Source: Campanula takesimana
Lineage: Eukaryota > Streptophyta > Magnoliopsida > Asterales > Campanulaceae
Assembly: GCA_026119855.1 (NCBI GenBank)
Contig: JAOWBW010000025.1
Span: 1,240,001 to 1,304,000 of the forward strand
Direction of reading: 5' to 3'
Length of the DNA: 64,000 bases
Shown: piece by piece, positions 33,591 to 45,248 of the stretch
Layout of the letters: each line of letters starts with the position of its first letter
Position numbering within the stretch: position 1 is the stretch's first letter
The notes under the pieces: model-generated
What the model was told of the DNA's origin: nothing
The model's input: the letters and a program-made list of their open reading frames with translations, nothing else
The model's database searches: none
Program-made: the position numbers and the translations under genes

Positions 33591-34204
33591 AATACTTGTA
33601 CTTTGTTGATACTTGTACTTTGTATATACCTTGTATCCTTGTACCCCTGCTATCTTCGCTTTAGTATTAGGGTCAACCAAAACTCTGCTATGCTCCCTTG
33701 TACATGGCTCTCTCTCCCTCTCTCATGCATTGCATTGCATCATCCTAACATCAAAAGCTTCTCTCTTTTCTCCTTAAAAAGAATTTGTTTTTTACCACAC
33801 ACTACCACTAGTCCGTGTCAGCACTGCACAGGTCCTCATTACCCGGAGTATTCGATGTGCAGGAATTTGTGCGCTACTGCCGCCCTCTTTTCGAGTCACT
33901 CGTCTACTCCACTCACCGTGTACGTTCCGCGAGCGGTGGGAACCTTTTACCTTACCCGTGTCAACCCACACATAGAGATTAGGACACTCCTTAGACCAAC
34001 CATTTAGGATGTAAATAAATGCAAAACTTTTCGCAAAATAAAATGTGCATTGCATCTAGACGACCTCTAAGGTCCATCGCTCACCCCTTGGGCCATCTAT
34101 CAAAATTCCTCATCTTGGCCTATCTAGGTTACCTACCCATCATTGCGATCCATTTGGGCCTACCCTTCATCTCGACCCGCTTTGGTAAAAATCCCACCAT
34201 CCTT
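33591..34204. other. Non-repetitive TRG1 leader stretch, no gene seen
   Basis: Low-complexity CT-rich sequence with no recognisable coding or RNA feature. It grades into the TTGACC array after about 34200. Confidence 0.5.
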
Positions 34205-35790
34205 TGGCCTCTTAGGACAATCTTATCTACCTTTGACCTCCTAGGTCAACCTTTGACCCCCTGGGTCAACCTTCCCAACCTTTGACCTCCAAGGTCAGCC
34301 TTATCTACCTTTGACCTCTTAAGCTAACCTTTGACCCCCTAGGTCAACCTTTGACCTCCTAGGTCAACCTTACCACCCTTTGACCTCTTAGGCCAACCTT
34401 TGACCCCCTAGGTCAACCTTTGACCTCCTAGGTCAACCTTACCACCCTTTGACCTCTTAGGCCACCCTTTGACCCCCTAGGTCAATCTTATCCGTTTAAG
34501 TCAACCTTTGACCCCCTAGGTCAATCTTATCCGTTTAAGTCAACCTTTGACCCCCTAGGTCAATCTTATCCGTTTAAGTCAACCTTTGACCCCCTAGGTC
34601 AACCTTCCCAACCTTTGACCCCCAAGGTCAACCTTATCTACCTTTGACCTCCAAGGTCAACCTTACCTACCTTTGACCTCTTAAGCCAACCTTTGACCCC
34701 ATAGGTCAACCTTTGACCTCCTAGGTCAACCTTACCACCCTTTGACCTCTTAGGCCAACCTTTGACCCCCTAGGTCAATCTTATCCGTTTAAGTCAACCT
34801 TTGACCCCCTAGGTCAATCTTATCCGTTTAAGTCAACCTTTGACCCCCTAGGTCAACCGTACCAACCTTTGATCTCTTAGGTCTACCTTTGACCCCCTAG
34901 GTCAACTTTATCCGCCTTTGACCTCTTAGGTCTACCCTTGACCTCCTAGGTCAACCTTATCACCCTCGACCTCTTAGGTCACCCCTCGACCTCTTAGGTC
35001 AACCCTTGACCGCCTAGGTCAACTTTATCCGCCTCCGACCTCTTAGGTCAACCCTTGACCTCCTAGGACAACCTTATCACATTTAAACCCCTAGGTAAAC
35101 TTTATCGTCTTTGACCTCTTAGGTCAACCTTTGACCCCATAGGTCATTCTCATCCGCCTTTGACCTCTTAGGTCAACCTCATCCACCTTTGACCTCTTAG
35201 GTCTACCCTTGGACCCCTCGGTCAACATTATCACCCGTTGACCTCTTAGGTCAACCTTTGACCTCCTAGGTCAACCCAATCACCTTCGACCTCTTAGGTC
35301 AAACTTGGACTCCTAGGTCAACCTTATCCGTTTTCGACCTCTTAGGTCAATCTTTGATTCCATAAGTGAACCCAATTACCATTGGTCCTAACCCGCTTAG
35401 GTCAAACCGTCATCTTGACCCACCATCATCCAGACCAACCTAGGTCAACCCGTTTAGGTACACACACCATCCTTGACCCATTTAGGTCAACCTGCCCGTC
35501 TTAGGTTAAAACTACCCCTTCACCTTTGACCCGCCAAGGTCACCCCGTGACCCGCTTAGATCGACTTACCTATCTTGGATCCATCTAGGTCAATCTCCAA
35601 CCTTCTTTAATCCACAACCCAAATAGGTCAACCTTAGACCCGCCTAGGTCAAACCATGTCCATCCCGCTTAGATCATCCCATACGCAAACCGCTACAACC
35701 CGCTATCTTGATTCATTCACCATATAGGTCAATCCAACCCTTCTCATTTAGGTCGACCTATCCTTTACCCATCTAGGTCAACCCACTATT
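34205..35790. repeat. TTGACC/GGTCAA dyad array
   Basis: Several dozen short units of the TTTGACCTCCTAGGTCAACC type. Each contains TTGACC and its inverse GGTCAA about 5 bp apart. A 39-bp higher-order unit is clear at 34462-34600 and again near 34770-34850. TTGACC matches the W-box core recognised by plant WRKY factors. Units become more diverged to the right. Confidence 0.92.
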
Positions 35791-35994
35791 ATCGTCGCAT
35801 CCTAGCTTGAACCACTTCTTGTCTCAAACCTTAGGTCAAACCTTAGGTCAAATTTAGGTCAAGCCATACCCTACTCAATCAAAACCAACTCCTATAGGTC
35901 TTCCTCACCCATGCTTGACCAAGGACCGAGTCATCTCCCTCTTTTTGACCCCTATGGTCATCTCTCACCTCTTTTTAAAAGTCTAACTTGATTC

Positions 35995-36060
35995 GAACTA
36001 CGGCGACCTGAGCCTCTTATTGTGTGGGACCTCTCCCTCATGATAAGGGGAACGTAGGCA
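35995..36060 (+). other. Conserved stem-loop upstream of TRG1 gag
   Basis: GAACTACGGCGACCTGAGC ... GGGGAACGTAGGCA with a longer inner arm than other copies. It lies 145 bp before the gag ATG. Confidence 0.7.
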
Positions 36061-36204
36061 ACTTCGGCCCGGTCAAACTTTCAATTTTTTACCAAAATGC
36101 ATTTCAAAAATGTGGAGACCGACTCTTTTCCAAAAAATGATTTTATAACGATGCCTTATCATTAAATACAAATCTAATTCTTTCATGACATAGAGTTCTG
36201 CATC

Positions 36205-36894
36205 ATGTCGGCTGCAAGAAACATCGAAGTTGCAACTGAAGCTGCTACCCAAGATCCCGAGACAATCCTCTACACCGGTACTGCTCTCAGTAAACAAGCA
36301 TCCCACTTCGAAGCCATCCTCGATGAACAAGCAATCCACTTTAAGGCCATTCTCAACGAGCAAGCAACATACTTTCAGAAGGAGATGCATAAGACCCTAA
36401 GAGATATCGAGAGGCGCCATTTGTCTGACATTCGTGGCGTTTATGATTACCTCAGTCGAGTTCCCCCTCTTGCTCAATGTCAACACCCGTACGCTCCTCA
36501 AATGTACGGGCCGCCACAGACTGTCCCCGTCGGGATGCCTCCTATGACTACTCATCAACAAGGGGTGCCGGTACCTAAATCACCCTCAAAGACAGTTCGT
36601 GAAAGGAAGGACGAGCGCGAATTCGACGACTTAGGTATGCCGTTAGCCAAACTCTTCAAAAGTCTAGTTCAAGCCGGCAAGTTGTCTCCTTTGATCAACT
36701 ATGAACCAAGTAGGGTGAAGCAATGCTTGGATCCCTCCAAACACTGCCAATACCACCAGTACATTGGGCATGACACCGAAGATTGCGTCCAATTGAGGAG
36801 AAAGATTCAAAGCCTCATTGACAGCGGAGCCATCACCCGCCAACGGAATACATGGGCATGGGCAAAAGAGGAAATTGGGGCTACCTCCTTTTAA
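36205..36894 (+). CDS. TRG1 Gag-like protein (229 aa)
   Basis: An intact ORF from the first ATG after the leader repeats to a TAA. Residues 25-60 form three related units (QASHFEAILDEQA type) with heptad-like spacing, so a coiled coil is likely. A Pro-rich linker at 85-125 follows. The C-terminal part has PLAKLFKSLVQAGKLSPL and a CCHC-like CQYHQYIGHDTEDC with LRRKIQSLID after it, the nucleic-acid-binding block of Tat-lineage Gag. The usual Retrotrans_gag capsid core is not seen, so it may bind RNA or co-assemble with a partner Gag and not form particles alone. The same plan is seen in TAT1. Confidence 0.82.
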   Translation: MSAARNIEVATEAATQDPETILYTGTALSKQASHFEAILDEQAIHFKAILNEQATYFQKEMHKTLRDIERRHLSDIRGVYDYLSRVPPLAQCQHPYAPQMYGPPQTVPVGMPPMTTHQQGVPVPKSPSKTVRERKDEREFDDLGMPLAKLFKSLVQAGKLSPLINYEPSRVKQCLDPSKHCQYHQYIGHDTEDCVQLRRKIQSLIDSGAITRQRNTWAWAKEEIGATSF

Positions 36895-38824
36895 TAAAAG
36901 AAAAGAAAAAGGTCATTCAGTCTTCGTAGGTTCTAGAGTGTCCTTAGTCAAAAGTCCACCTTGGACGATTTTTGTTTCTTTATGTAAAAGTCCACCCCAG
37001 ACTAGTCAGTTTAAATCTTTTAGTTCCAATAAAAAGGTCTTTATTTCTTTTCTTTTCTCTCTAGACTTGAGACATAAGCTTGCATATATCAATTTCATGA
37101 AAATTGTCTTATTCACCATTTTCGCTTGATTGCTATATCTTTATATGATGAATTAATCTTAATCTTACTCATTAATGAAGACTCATTAAAAGGTAAATGG
37201 ACCCACAAACCATTCACATAACTAAGTAAACGATTAATCTCAAAATAACAAATGCTTCGATCAATTGGGATGAACGAATCACTTTCCCTTCTCTCTACAT
37301 TCTACCCCCATACACTCTCTCTATACACTCACCCCTTGTACACACTTCATGTACACTCTCTATATACACCTTCCCCCATACACTATCCTTATAAGGTCGT
37401 GACAAAGAAATGGATTGTGGTTGCTCATCATCAAATAGACATCCATGCTGCCACAATTTAAAGGGTTGGTTTGTTCCCTTCATGAGTACTACATGCCGTT
37501 ACACTGGGGCTGTCCGTATTCCATCGCAAATGTAAGACAAGTGCACGAAGTCATTCATGCCATCAATTGGTGCACGTGATAATCCAATGGAGCTCTACCG
37601 GTGAAAATCAAGGGGCTAGGATGCCCGCCGCCAGCAAAAGGCCGCTTGAACTATAAGGAAGCTACCTCGCAATCGAGAGAGGCGAAAGCAAACTAGGGGC
37701 TTGTCTTGCCCAATGTTTCATGTACAAATATATAAAAAAAAAATAATAATAATAATAATAATAATATGGCTCGCTAGGTTGAAACCCAAAAGGGCGACCT
37801 AGGCAAAAGTTAGAGCATTGCACAAAAAGAAGCCCGCTAGGTTGAAAACCCGAAAGGGCGGCCTAGACAAAAAAAGGGTGTGCACAAAGAGATAAAATAA
37901 AAAAAGAAAAAAGAAAAATAGAAGGGGCTATCACCATGGAAAAGTAAAAGTCCCATTTTCTTTTCACCTCAAATGTTCTATTTTCCTTTCTTTCCTTACA
38001 AAGTAGATAAACGGCAGCAACCCATGACAACTACGATGGAGCAATCCACTGCAACAACTACAAAGGAGTAATCCACCGTAATGAGCTACAAAGAACAACT
38101 CACCTCAAACGAACCTCACACCCCTAAACTCAAAACCCAACTTCATCGTCAACCGGGCAACCACTCAGAGCCAAACATAACCTACCTTGGGCCAACTTTC
38201 TTTCTTTTCTTTCCTCCCACACATACCCACTGAAACCCGACACCATCGTCAAGCGGGTCATCCCCGAACTACGCGGACCTGAGCTTCTCACATTGAGGAG
38301 AACGTAGGCAACCTTAGGGTCCGGTCCAAAATATACACAACCCACCTCGAGCCAATTTTCTTTCTCTTCTCTCTTCCCCCATATTTCTACTCCTGACTTC
38401 TTCACTCACAATTGATCAAAACATTTATTAATTTGAGGCTACTTGTTTAACAATTAACCATAACTCATTAACTAATCAACGAGGTCCATTCTCGAGCAAT
38501 CAAATGAGAATCTTGAATAAAACAATTTTCAAATGTCTCGACAAGTCTTCTGTTCTACAATCTAGGAAAGAGCTAAACACTTACTTTCTGTCAAGCAGGG
38601 GCTTCCTTACTTTTATATACACTCAATTGTCCAAAGAGTCAAAATGCGAGTACTATCTCTCTCTCCCTCTCACTATCACCAAAATGCCCCCGCATGTTTA
38701 AACAATTATTTTTCCTTTTTTGAGTTGACTGAATGATTTTCAAAAAAAAAAAAAAAAAAAAAGAAAAAAAGAAAAAGATGACGCAAAAGAGATGCCCGCT
38801 AGATTGAAAAACCGAAAGGGCGGT
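36895..38824 (+). other. TRG1 3' untranslated region, first part
   Basis: No gene seen. It contains TACACTC-rich sequence (37295-37385), an (AAT)n microsatellite (37740-37766), and copies of a 35-40 bp unit with GCCCGCTAGGTTGAAAACCC at about 37780, 37833 and 38795. A conserved hairpin is at 38266-38310, and there is an A-rich run at 38742-38778. Confidence 0.6.
38266..38310 (+). other. Conserved stem-loop in TRG1 3' region
   Basis: GAACTACGCGGACCTGAGC ... GGAGAACGTAGGCA. Inner TTCTC pairs with GGAGAA. Confidence 0.75.
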
Positions 38825-38842
38825 CTAGTAAGAAAAAAGGGT

Positions 38843-39155
38843 GCGTCTTAAAGGAGGTAGGATACCCCGCTCTACACCCTTATCGAACTGGGGCTTCCCC
38901 AACAGAATGGGTCGACTATGTGTTTTCTCGGAGAATACCGAGGTCCCAACAAGAATATACTTAGAAGAAGGGCATCCCTCATCATCAAGCTTGACGTAGA
39001 GTTTCTCAAAGGAGGGAGGGTACCCGCTCACCAAATTAGATAATCCCCAATGGAATGGGTCGACTATGTGGTTTCCCAGAGAATACCGAGGCGTCAACAA
39101 GGATACACTTAGAAGAAGGGCACCCTCATCGTCAAACTCGGCACGTGACAAACTA
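38843..39155 (+). repeat. Tandem duplication of about 155 bp
   Basis: Two diverged copies starting near AAAGGAGG (38849) and AAAGGAGG (39008). Both carry AATGGGTCGACTATGTG and AGAATACCGAGG. Confidence 0.75.
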
Positions 39156-39349
39156 TTTGAATTGGTTAGAATCGTAATTAATTATAAAGCATCTTTATAA
39201 AGTCATAACACTTTCAAAAGTTTTCTCTTCCACGACACTTTGTTTATAAACCCGCACTCTCGGTCTCCACAAAATTTGTATAAACCTCCTCGGTCCACTC
39301 TAAGACCCATCTTTGTGATTCTTGAACCGACTCGGTCCTTCACCCTATT

Positions 39350-40910
39350 TCCTACACAATAGGATACCCTTAGGTCCCAACCTACCTGGTTCAAAACCTT
39401 AGGTCCCAAGCCTACCCGGTCAGTCTTGCCTAAGTTACACCATAAACTCTCTAGGTCCCGAGCCTACCCGATCAGTCTTACCTAGGTCCCAAATCTACCT
39501 GGTGAGTCTTACCTAGGTTACATCATAACCTCTTAGCTCGACCTTCCGCAAGTTCGTAGCATGACCCCTTCGGCCTCAAACCGGTTCTACCCAAAACTTC
39601 AGACCTTAAACCAGTTAACCAAAGCCAAATCCGTAGGGTGACCCATTAGGTCCCGAACCTAACGGTCCCGAGCCTACCCGATCTCCTAGATCTCAAACCT
39701 ACCAACACATACTCATCCTTACCTTGTCTAAGAAATAGCTCTCTTATCCTCCTAGGTCCAACCTCTTAGGTCAACTCAGTCTAACCTGTTGAGCGATCCT
39801 TTAGATCCCAAGACCACTCGAGTCTACCAATCGCCTATCTTTTAAGTCCCTACCATATCCGATCCACACATTAGGTCTCAACTCCTAAACCCTTTAGATC
39901 ACAAAACTGTCCACTCTCTAGGTCTATAACCTTAGACCTCCACCCTTTGGACTCTTTAATTCCCAAGCCTACTTGGTCCGACTAAAAGCGACACATCTAC
40001 GTCTCCCGACTCCCGTCATGTCCAAGCCATGACCCTACCACTCTTAAACCTACCAAGTACCAATCTAGTGTCACCCATTAGCCTCAAAAGACTTCCTAGT
40101 CTGACCTTCAACCCCTTAAGGACTCTAACCTACTTAATCCGAGCCGAGTCCAAACCTCACCACCAAGGTCCACCCTTGAAATCCATGGATCTCAAACCTT
40201 TCTTCCCCACGAGTCCAAACCTCAAACGTGCTCGAACGCATAAGACCTCCCGCGTACCATGATATGCCATAAAGATATCAAAACCCGTCCAGTCAAAAAT
40301 CGTGCGCTTGACACCTCTGGTCCCATCTCTAACCTACCTTCGTAATTGCCAAACGAGCTTGGTCACGCGCAATGACCTCTGAGACAAACTTAGGACCTAA
40401 GCATACCCAATCCAACTTAGGTACCTATTGTACTCAAACAAAGTCTTGGACACTCAATCCCTTTACCTAAAGCGCCAACATGGTCATATATCCAAAACCA
40501 TTTCCTGCACCTATGGTTCGCACCTAGCCTAAACTTTCAAACACTCTAGGATCCAAGCCCGACATGCGTATTAGGGACTAGGATCATCCAATCCCAATCT
40601 GTTGCTCCTTGGCCGACCTCAAGCCTGCTTGGTCCTAACCCATAACGCGGTTTCTCTAGGACAAAAGACTTACCCGCTTGAAAGCCTTATGTCCCAACGC
40701 TACCCTGCCTAGCCTTCGATCTCCTAGATCTCACGCCTACCATTCCATTAGGCCCCGGTCTCCTTAACACATGTCTGAGTCTTACCCTAGCTAAACCCTA
40801 GCACTCTAGCCTAGGTCTAACCTATCGAGCCTATCCAGCCATGAGGTATCAAGCTCACCTGCCCCAAACTGCAACACTCTTAGACCTCAAACTTGCTCGG
40901 TCTAAACCAA
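39350..40910. repeat. Diffuse TAGGTCCC / CCTACCCGGTC repeats
   Basis: Degenerate short units with TAGGTCC(C/A)A and CCTACC(C/T)G, clearest at 39358-39520 and decaying rightwards. Nothing coding was seen. Confidence 0.6.
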
Positions 40911-40914
40911 GACA

Positions 40915-42200
40915 AACCTTCAAATGATTTCGGTTTCCAAACCCTAGCCTTAAACCTAGGTAAACACATTCTCTCCAAACCCTAGCCTCAAGCCTAGGTA
41001 GTCACCTTCTATTCAAAGCCTAGTCCCAAACCTAGGTACTCGCCTTCTCTCTAAACCCTAGCCTCAAGCCTAGGTAGTCACCTTCTATCCGAAGCCTAGC
41101 CTTAAACCTAGGCAATCACAATTTCTCAACCCCAGCCTCAAGCCTAGGTAATTACATCCTTCCAAACCCTAGCCTAAAGCCTAGGAAGTTACATCCTTCT
41201 TAAACCCTAGCCTTGATCCTAGGTAGTCACATATCCTCTCTAAACCCTAGCCTTAAGCCTAGGAAACCACAACATCCTCTTTGACCCTAGCCCATGTTCT
41301 AGGGAATTTCCAAAGCCCCGCATGCAACATCATTTCCAAATTCCCGAAACCCTAGTCTCGAAACCTAGGAAATTTACAATCTTAATCCCCCGTCTTATTG
41401 AACCCTAACCCTAAACCTAGGATACAATGCCCTGTCTAAAACTTAATCAACCCTAGCAAGCCGCATTCGCTCTAAACCCTAGTCTCGAGCCTGGGTAGTC
41501 GCATTCGCTCTAAACCCTAGCCTCGATCCTAGGTACTCACATTCGTTCCAAACCCTAGCCTCAAGCCTAGGTAGTCGCACTCTTTCTAAACCCTAGCCGC
41601 AGGGCCTAGGAGACTATATCCTCACTAAACTCTATCATCGAGCCTAGGATTCAACATTCCCTTCAAACCCTACTCCTAGGAAATTCCTTCACCTTAGTCT
41701 CAAAATATAGGAAGTTTACAGTCCTTAGCCTTAAAACCTAGCCTAAAGCCTAGGTTACCACGAACATTTCCAAGCCATAGTCACCAATCCCGGAAAATGG
41801 TGAACCCTAACATCAAGCTTAGTGGACCTTCCACGAAAGCAATCCTCTTCCCAACGGTCCAAAATCTCAAGCCTAGGAAGTCACAACCTTTCCAACTCCC
41901 AGCCTTATGTCTAAAAAGCCAATGCCTTTGCAACCTCTGAGCCTACCACAACTCCAAGCCCTAGCCTCCTAGACCTAGGAAATTCCTAAACCCTAGTCCC
42001 AAACCTAGGAGAGTCATGGTCCTTAAACACCAGTTTCCAAACCCTTGTTCGAAACCCTAACATCTAGGAAGTTCCCAAACCTCAAAGCCCTAGCACTAAG
42101 CCTAGGATAGAATACCCTCCTCATGCTTAAATGAACTCCAATCCCTAGCCTGTAAGCCTAGGTAACCCACATTATCTCCAAGACATAATCTAAAGCCCAA
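40915..42200. repeat. About 30-bp array with AAACCCTAGCCT
   Basis: Some 30 or more degenerate units of the AAACCCTAGCCTCAAGCCTA type, followed by GGTAGTCACA-like spacers. Each unit carries an AAACCCTA telo-box-like core and an inverted CCTAG...CTAGG pair. Confidence 0.85.
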
Positions 42201-42404
42201 GAAGCCGTGACATCTTTGGCATCCCTATCTCAAGATTAGGAGATCACCATCTTCCTTATTCCCCTTCTTTAAAAAGCCTTAGGTCCTACCTCTAGGCAAC
42301 GAAGAAAAATGTCCCTTACCTTGGTCTCAATGGCTCGTAGCCTCATTCCCTCCTAAATTAGGATAAGCGGAACCCAGATCATGTTTCCCATATTAGCAAC
42401 TCCC

Positions 42405-42600
42405 CGAGAGTCCATCTCCTTCGCGTCTCCCTAAAGGTCATTTGCCCTTGTGACTCACCAAAGAGTCCCTTGTGACTCCCCGAGAGTCTATCACCTTTGT
42501 GACTCCCCGAGAGTCCGTCACCCTTGGGACTCCCCGAGAGTCTATCACCTTTGTGACTCCCCAAGAGTTCATCCCGTTTGTGACTTCATAACAATCCATC
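42405..42600. repeat. 30-bp array with GACTCCCCGAGAGTC
   Basis: About six units with an imperfect dyad (GACTC...GAGTC), period near 30 bp, each followed by a (C/T)ATC-ACCTTTGT spacer. Confidence 0.85.
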
Positions 42601-42731
42601 ATCTTTGCCTCCACAGTTTTACCCCTAGTACATTCCCCTTTGATTCATTTTAGGTGCCCTTAGCGCCGTTTTGACTAATATTCGATACCTTTGGGAACGG
42701 AAAGCCCCTTAAAATTTCCATTCTTCACCAA

Positions 42732-44745
42732 ATATTTGCTTAGGATTCGTATGGTTGTAGAGACTTCGGCGCCTCTATGACATACGCATCCTAGATCGAT
42801 CGCGATTGGCAGAAGCCTCGGCGTTTCTGTTTGCGGGAGATCCAGCATCTATTTTAGCATTTCCTAATATTTGCTTAGGATTCGTATGGTTGTAGAGACT
42901 TTGGCGCCTCTATGACATACGCATCCTAGATCGATCGTGATTGGCAGAAGCCTCGGCGTTTCTGTTTGCGAGAGATCCAGCATCTATTATTTTAGCACTT
43001 CCTAATATTTGCTTAGGATTCGTATGGTTATAGAGACTTCGGCGCCTCTATGACATACGTATCCTAGATCGATCGCGATTGGCAGAAGCCTCGGCGTTTC
43101 TGTTTGCAAGAGATCCAGCATCTATTATTTTAGCATTTCCTAATATTTGCTTAGGATTCGTATGGTTGTAGAGACTTTGGCGCCTCTATGACATACGGAT
43201 CCTAGATCGATCGTGATTGGCAGAAGCCTCGGCGTTTCTGTTCGCGAGAGATCCAGCATCTATTATTTTAGCATTTCCTAATATTTGCTTAGGATTCGTA
43301 TAGTTGTAGAGACTTTGGCGCCTCTATGACATACGCATCCTAGATCGATCGCGATCGGCAGAAGCCTCAGCGTTTCTGTTTGCGAGAGATCCAGCATCTA
43401 TTATTTTAGCATTTCCTAACATTTGCTTAGGATTCGTATGGTTGTAGAGACTTTGGCGCCTCTATGACATACGCATCCTAGATCGATCGTGATTGGCAGA
43501 AGCCTCGGCGTTTCTGTTTGCGAGAGATCCAGCATCTATTATTTTAGCATTTCCTAATATTTGCTTAGGATTCGTATGGTTGTAGAGACTTTGGCGCCTC
43601 TATGACATACGCATCCTAAATCGATCGTGATTGGCAGAAGCCTCGGCGTTTCTGTTCGCGAGAGATCCAGCATCTATTATTTTAGCATTTCCTAATATTT
43701 GCTTAGGATTCGTATAGTTGTAGAGACTTTGGCGCCTCTGTGACATACGCATCCTAGATCGATCGCGATTGGCAGAAGCCTCGGCGTTTCTGTTTGCGAG
43801 AGATCCAGCATCTATTATTTTAGCATTTCCTAATATTTGCTTAGGATTCGTATGGTTGTAGAGACTTTGGCGCCTCTATGACATACGCATCCTGGATCGA
43901 TCGTGATTGGCAGAAGCCTCGGCGTTTCTGTTTGCGAGAGATCCAGCATCTATTATTTTAGCATTTCCTAATATTTGCTTAGGATTCGTATGGTTGTAGA
44001 GACTTTGGCGCCTCTATGACATACGCATCCTGGATCGATCGTGATTGGCAGAAGCCTCGGCGTTTCTGTTTGCGAGAGATCCAGCATCTATTATTTTAGC
44101 ATTTCCTAATATTTGCTTAGGATTCGTATGGTTGTAGAGACTTTGGCGCCTCTATGACATACGCATCCTAGATCGATCGTGATTGGCAGAAGCCTCGGCG
44201 TTTCTGTTTGCGAGAGATCCAGCATCTATTATTTTAGCATTTCCTAATATTTGCTTAGGATTCGTATGGTTGTAGAGACTTTGGCGCCTCTATGACATAC
44301 GCATCCTAGATCGATCGTGATTGGCAGAAGCCTCGGCGTTTCTGTTTGCGAGAGATCCAGCATCTATTATTTTAGCATTTCCTAATATTTGCTTAGGATT
44401 CGTATGGTTGTAGATACTTCGGCGCTTCTATGACATACGCATCCTAGATCGATCGCGATTGGCAGAAGCCTCGGCGTTTCTGTTTGCGAGAGGTCCAGCA
44501 TCTATTATTAGGGTTCGTTCGTATGATTGTAGAGACCTTCGGCGCCAGCATCTATTATTAGATCTATACGTATCCTTGGTCAATCGTGATTGTCAGAAGC
44601 CTCGGCGTTTCTGTTTGCGAGAGATCCAGTACCTATTATTAGGATTCGTATGATTGTAGAGACTTCGGCACCTCTATGACATACGTATCCTTGATCGATC
44701 GTGGTTGGCAGAAGCCTCGGCGTTTCGTTAGCACAATCGGTATGA
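42732..44745 (+). repeat. 138-bp satellite-like tandem array
   Basis: The anchor GCTTAGGATTCG occurs at 42738, 42873, 43011, 43149, 43287, 43425, 43563, 43701, 43839, 43977, 44115, 44253 and 44391. All steps are 138 bp except the first (135 bp). Units are highly similar; 3-4 shortened, diverged units follow to about 44745. Each has GGCGCC and GATCGATC palindromes. Confidence 0.96.
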
Positions 44746-45248
44746 GCCCTGGCGATCCTGATTGCGTTTACCATTCCATCTTGGGATTATTTAGACAAGG
44801 TAATCTTTATTTTTCCCAAATGACTTCATTTCCTAACGAATGTTCGTTCTTCATACAGGATAGTGCCCGTAGGTTTATTATCCCTAGCAGAAGTCCGATG
44901 GCTCGCTTTTCCCTAATCGCTCTGAACTACGACCAGCTTGATTCCTCGGAGGATACGTAGGAAACCTGAAAAGGTCCAGCCACCCGACCAACATGGTCAT
45001 CTCTCATCCCCAGCAAGTGCATTTTCCCCAGCAGAAAACGTTGTTCCCCATCAGAGGACAGTCCTTCCCAATTTCCCCATCAGATTTGAACTACGTTTGG
45101 CTTGATTCCCCCGCGGATACGTAGGTCGCATGTCAAGGTCCAGTCGTTCCCTTACCTTTCCTCTGTTTTGAAACTCATGTTTCAGAACGGTTCCTATTTT
45201 TATCATCGACCCTCCATTGCCTTGCAAGAAGCGTCGCCGAGGGGCTAC
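44746..45248 (+). other. TRG1 3' end with two stem-loops and polypurine tract
   Basis: Hairpins at 44924-44961 (GAACTACGACCAGCTTGATT ... GGATACGTAGG) and 45088-45126 (inner TTCC...CGGA). GCCGAGGGGCTAC directly before the 3' LTR (45236-45248) is the likely polypurine tract. Confidence 0.75.

Noticed and set aside
33133..34007. Long Cys/His-rich ORFs in three plus frames
   Set aside because: All three frames are open because the 25-bp minisatellite lacks stops. The peptides are periodic and share no family motif.
36073..36390. Minus-strand ORF opposite TRG1 gag
   Set aside because: Shadow of the repeated coiled-coil units on the other strand.
40915..42200. Interstitial telomere
   Set aside because: Units are about 30 bp and read AAACCCTAG, not tandem AAACCCT; the match is only to the telo-box core.
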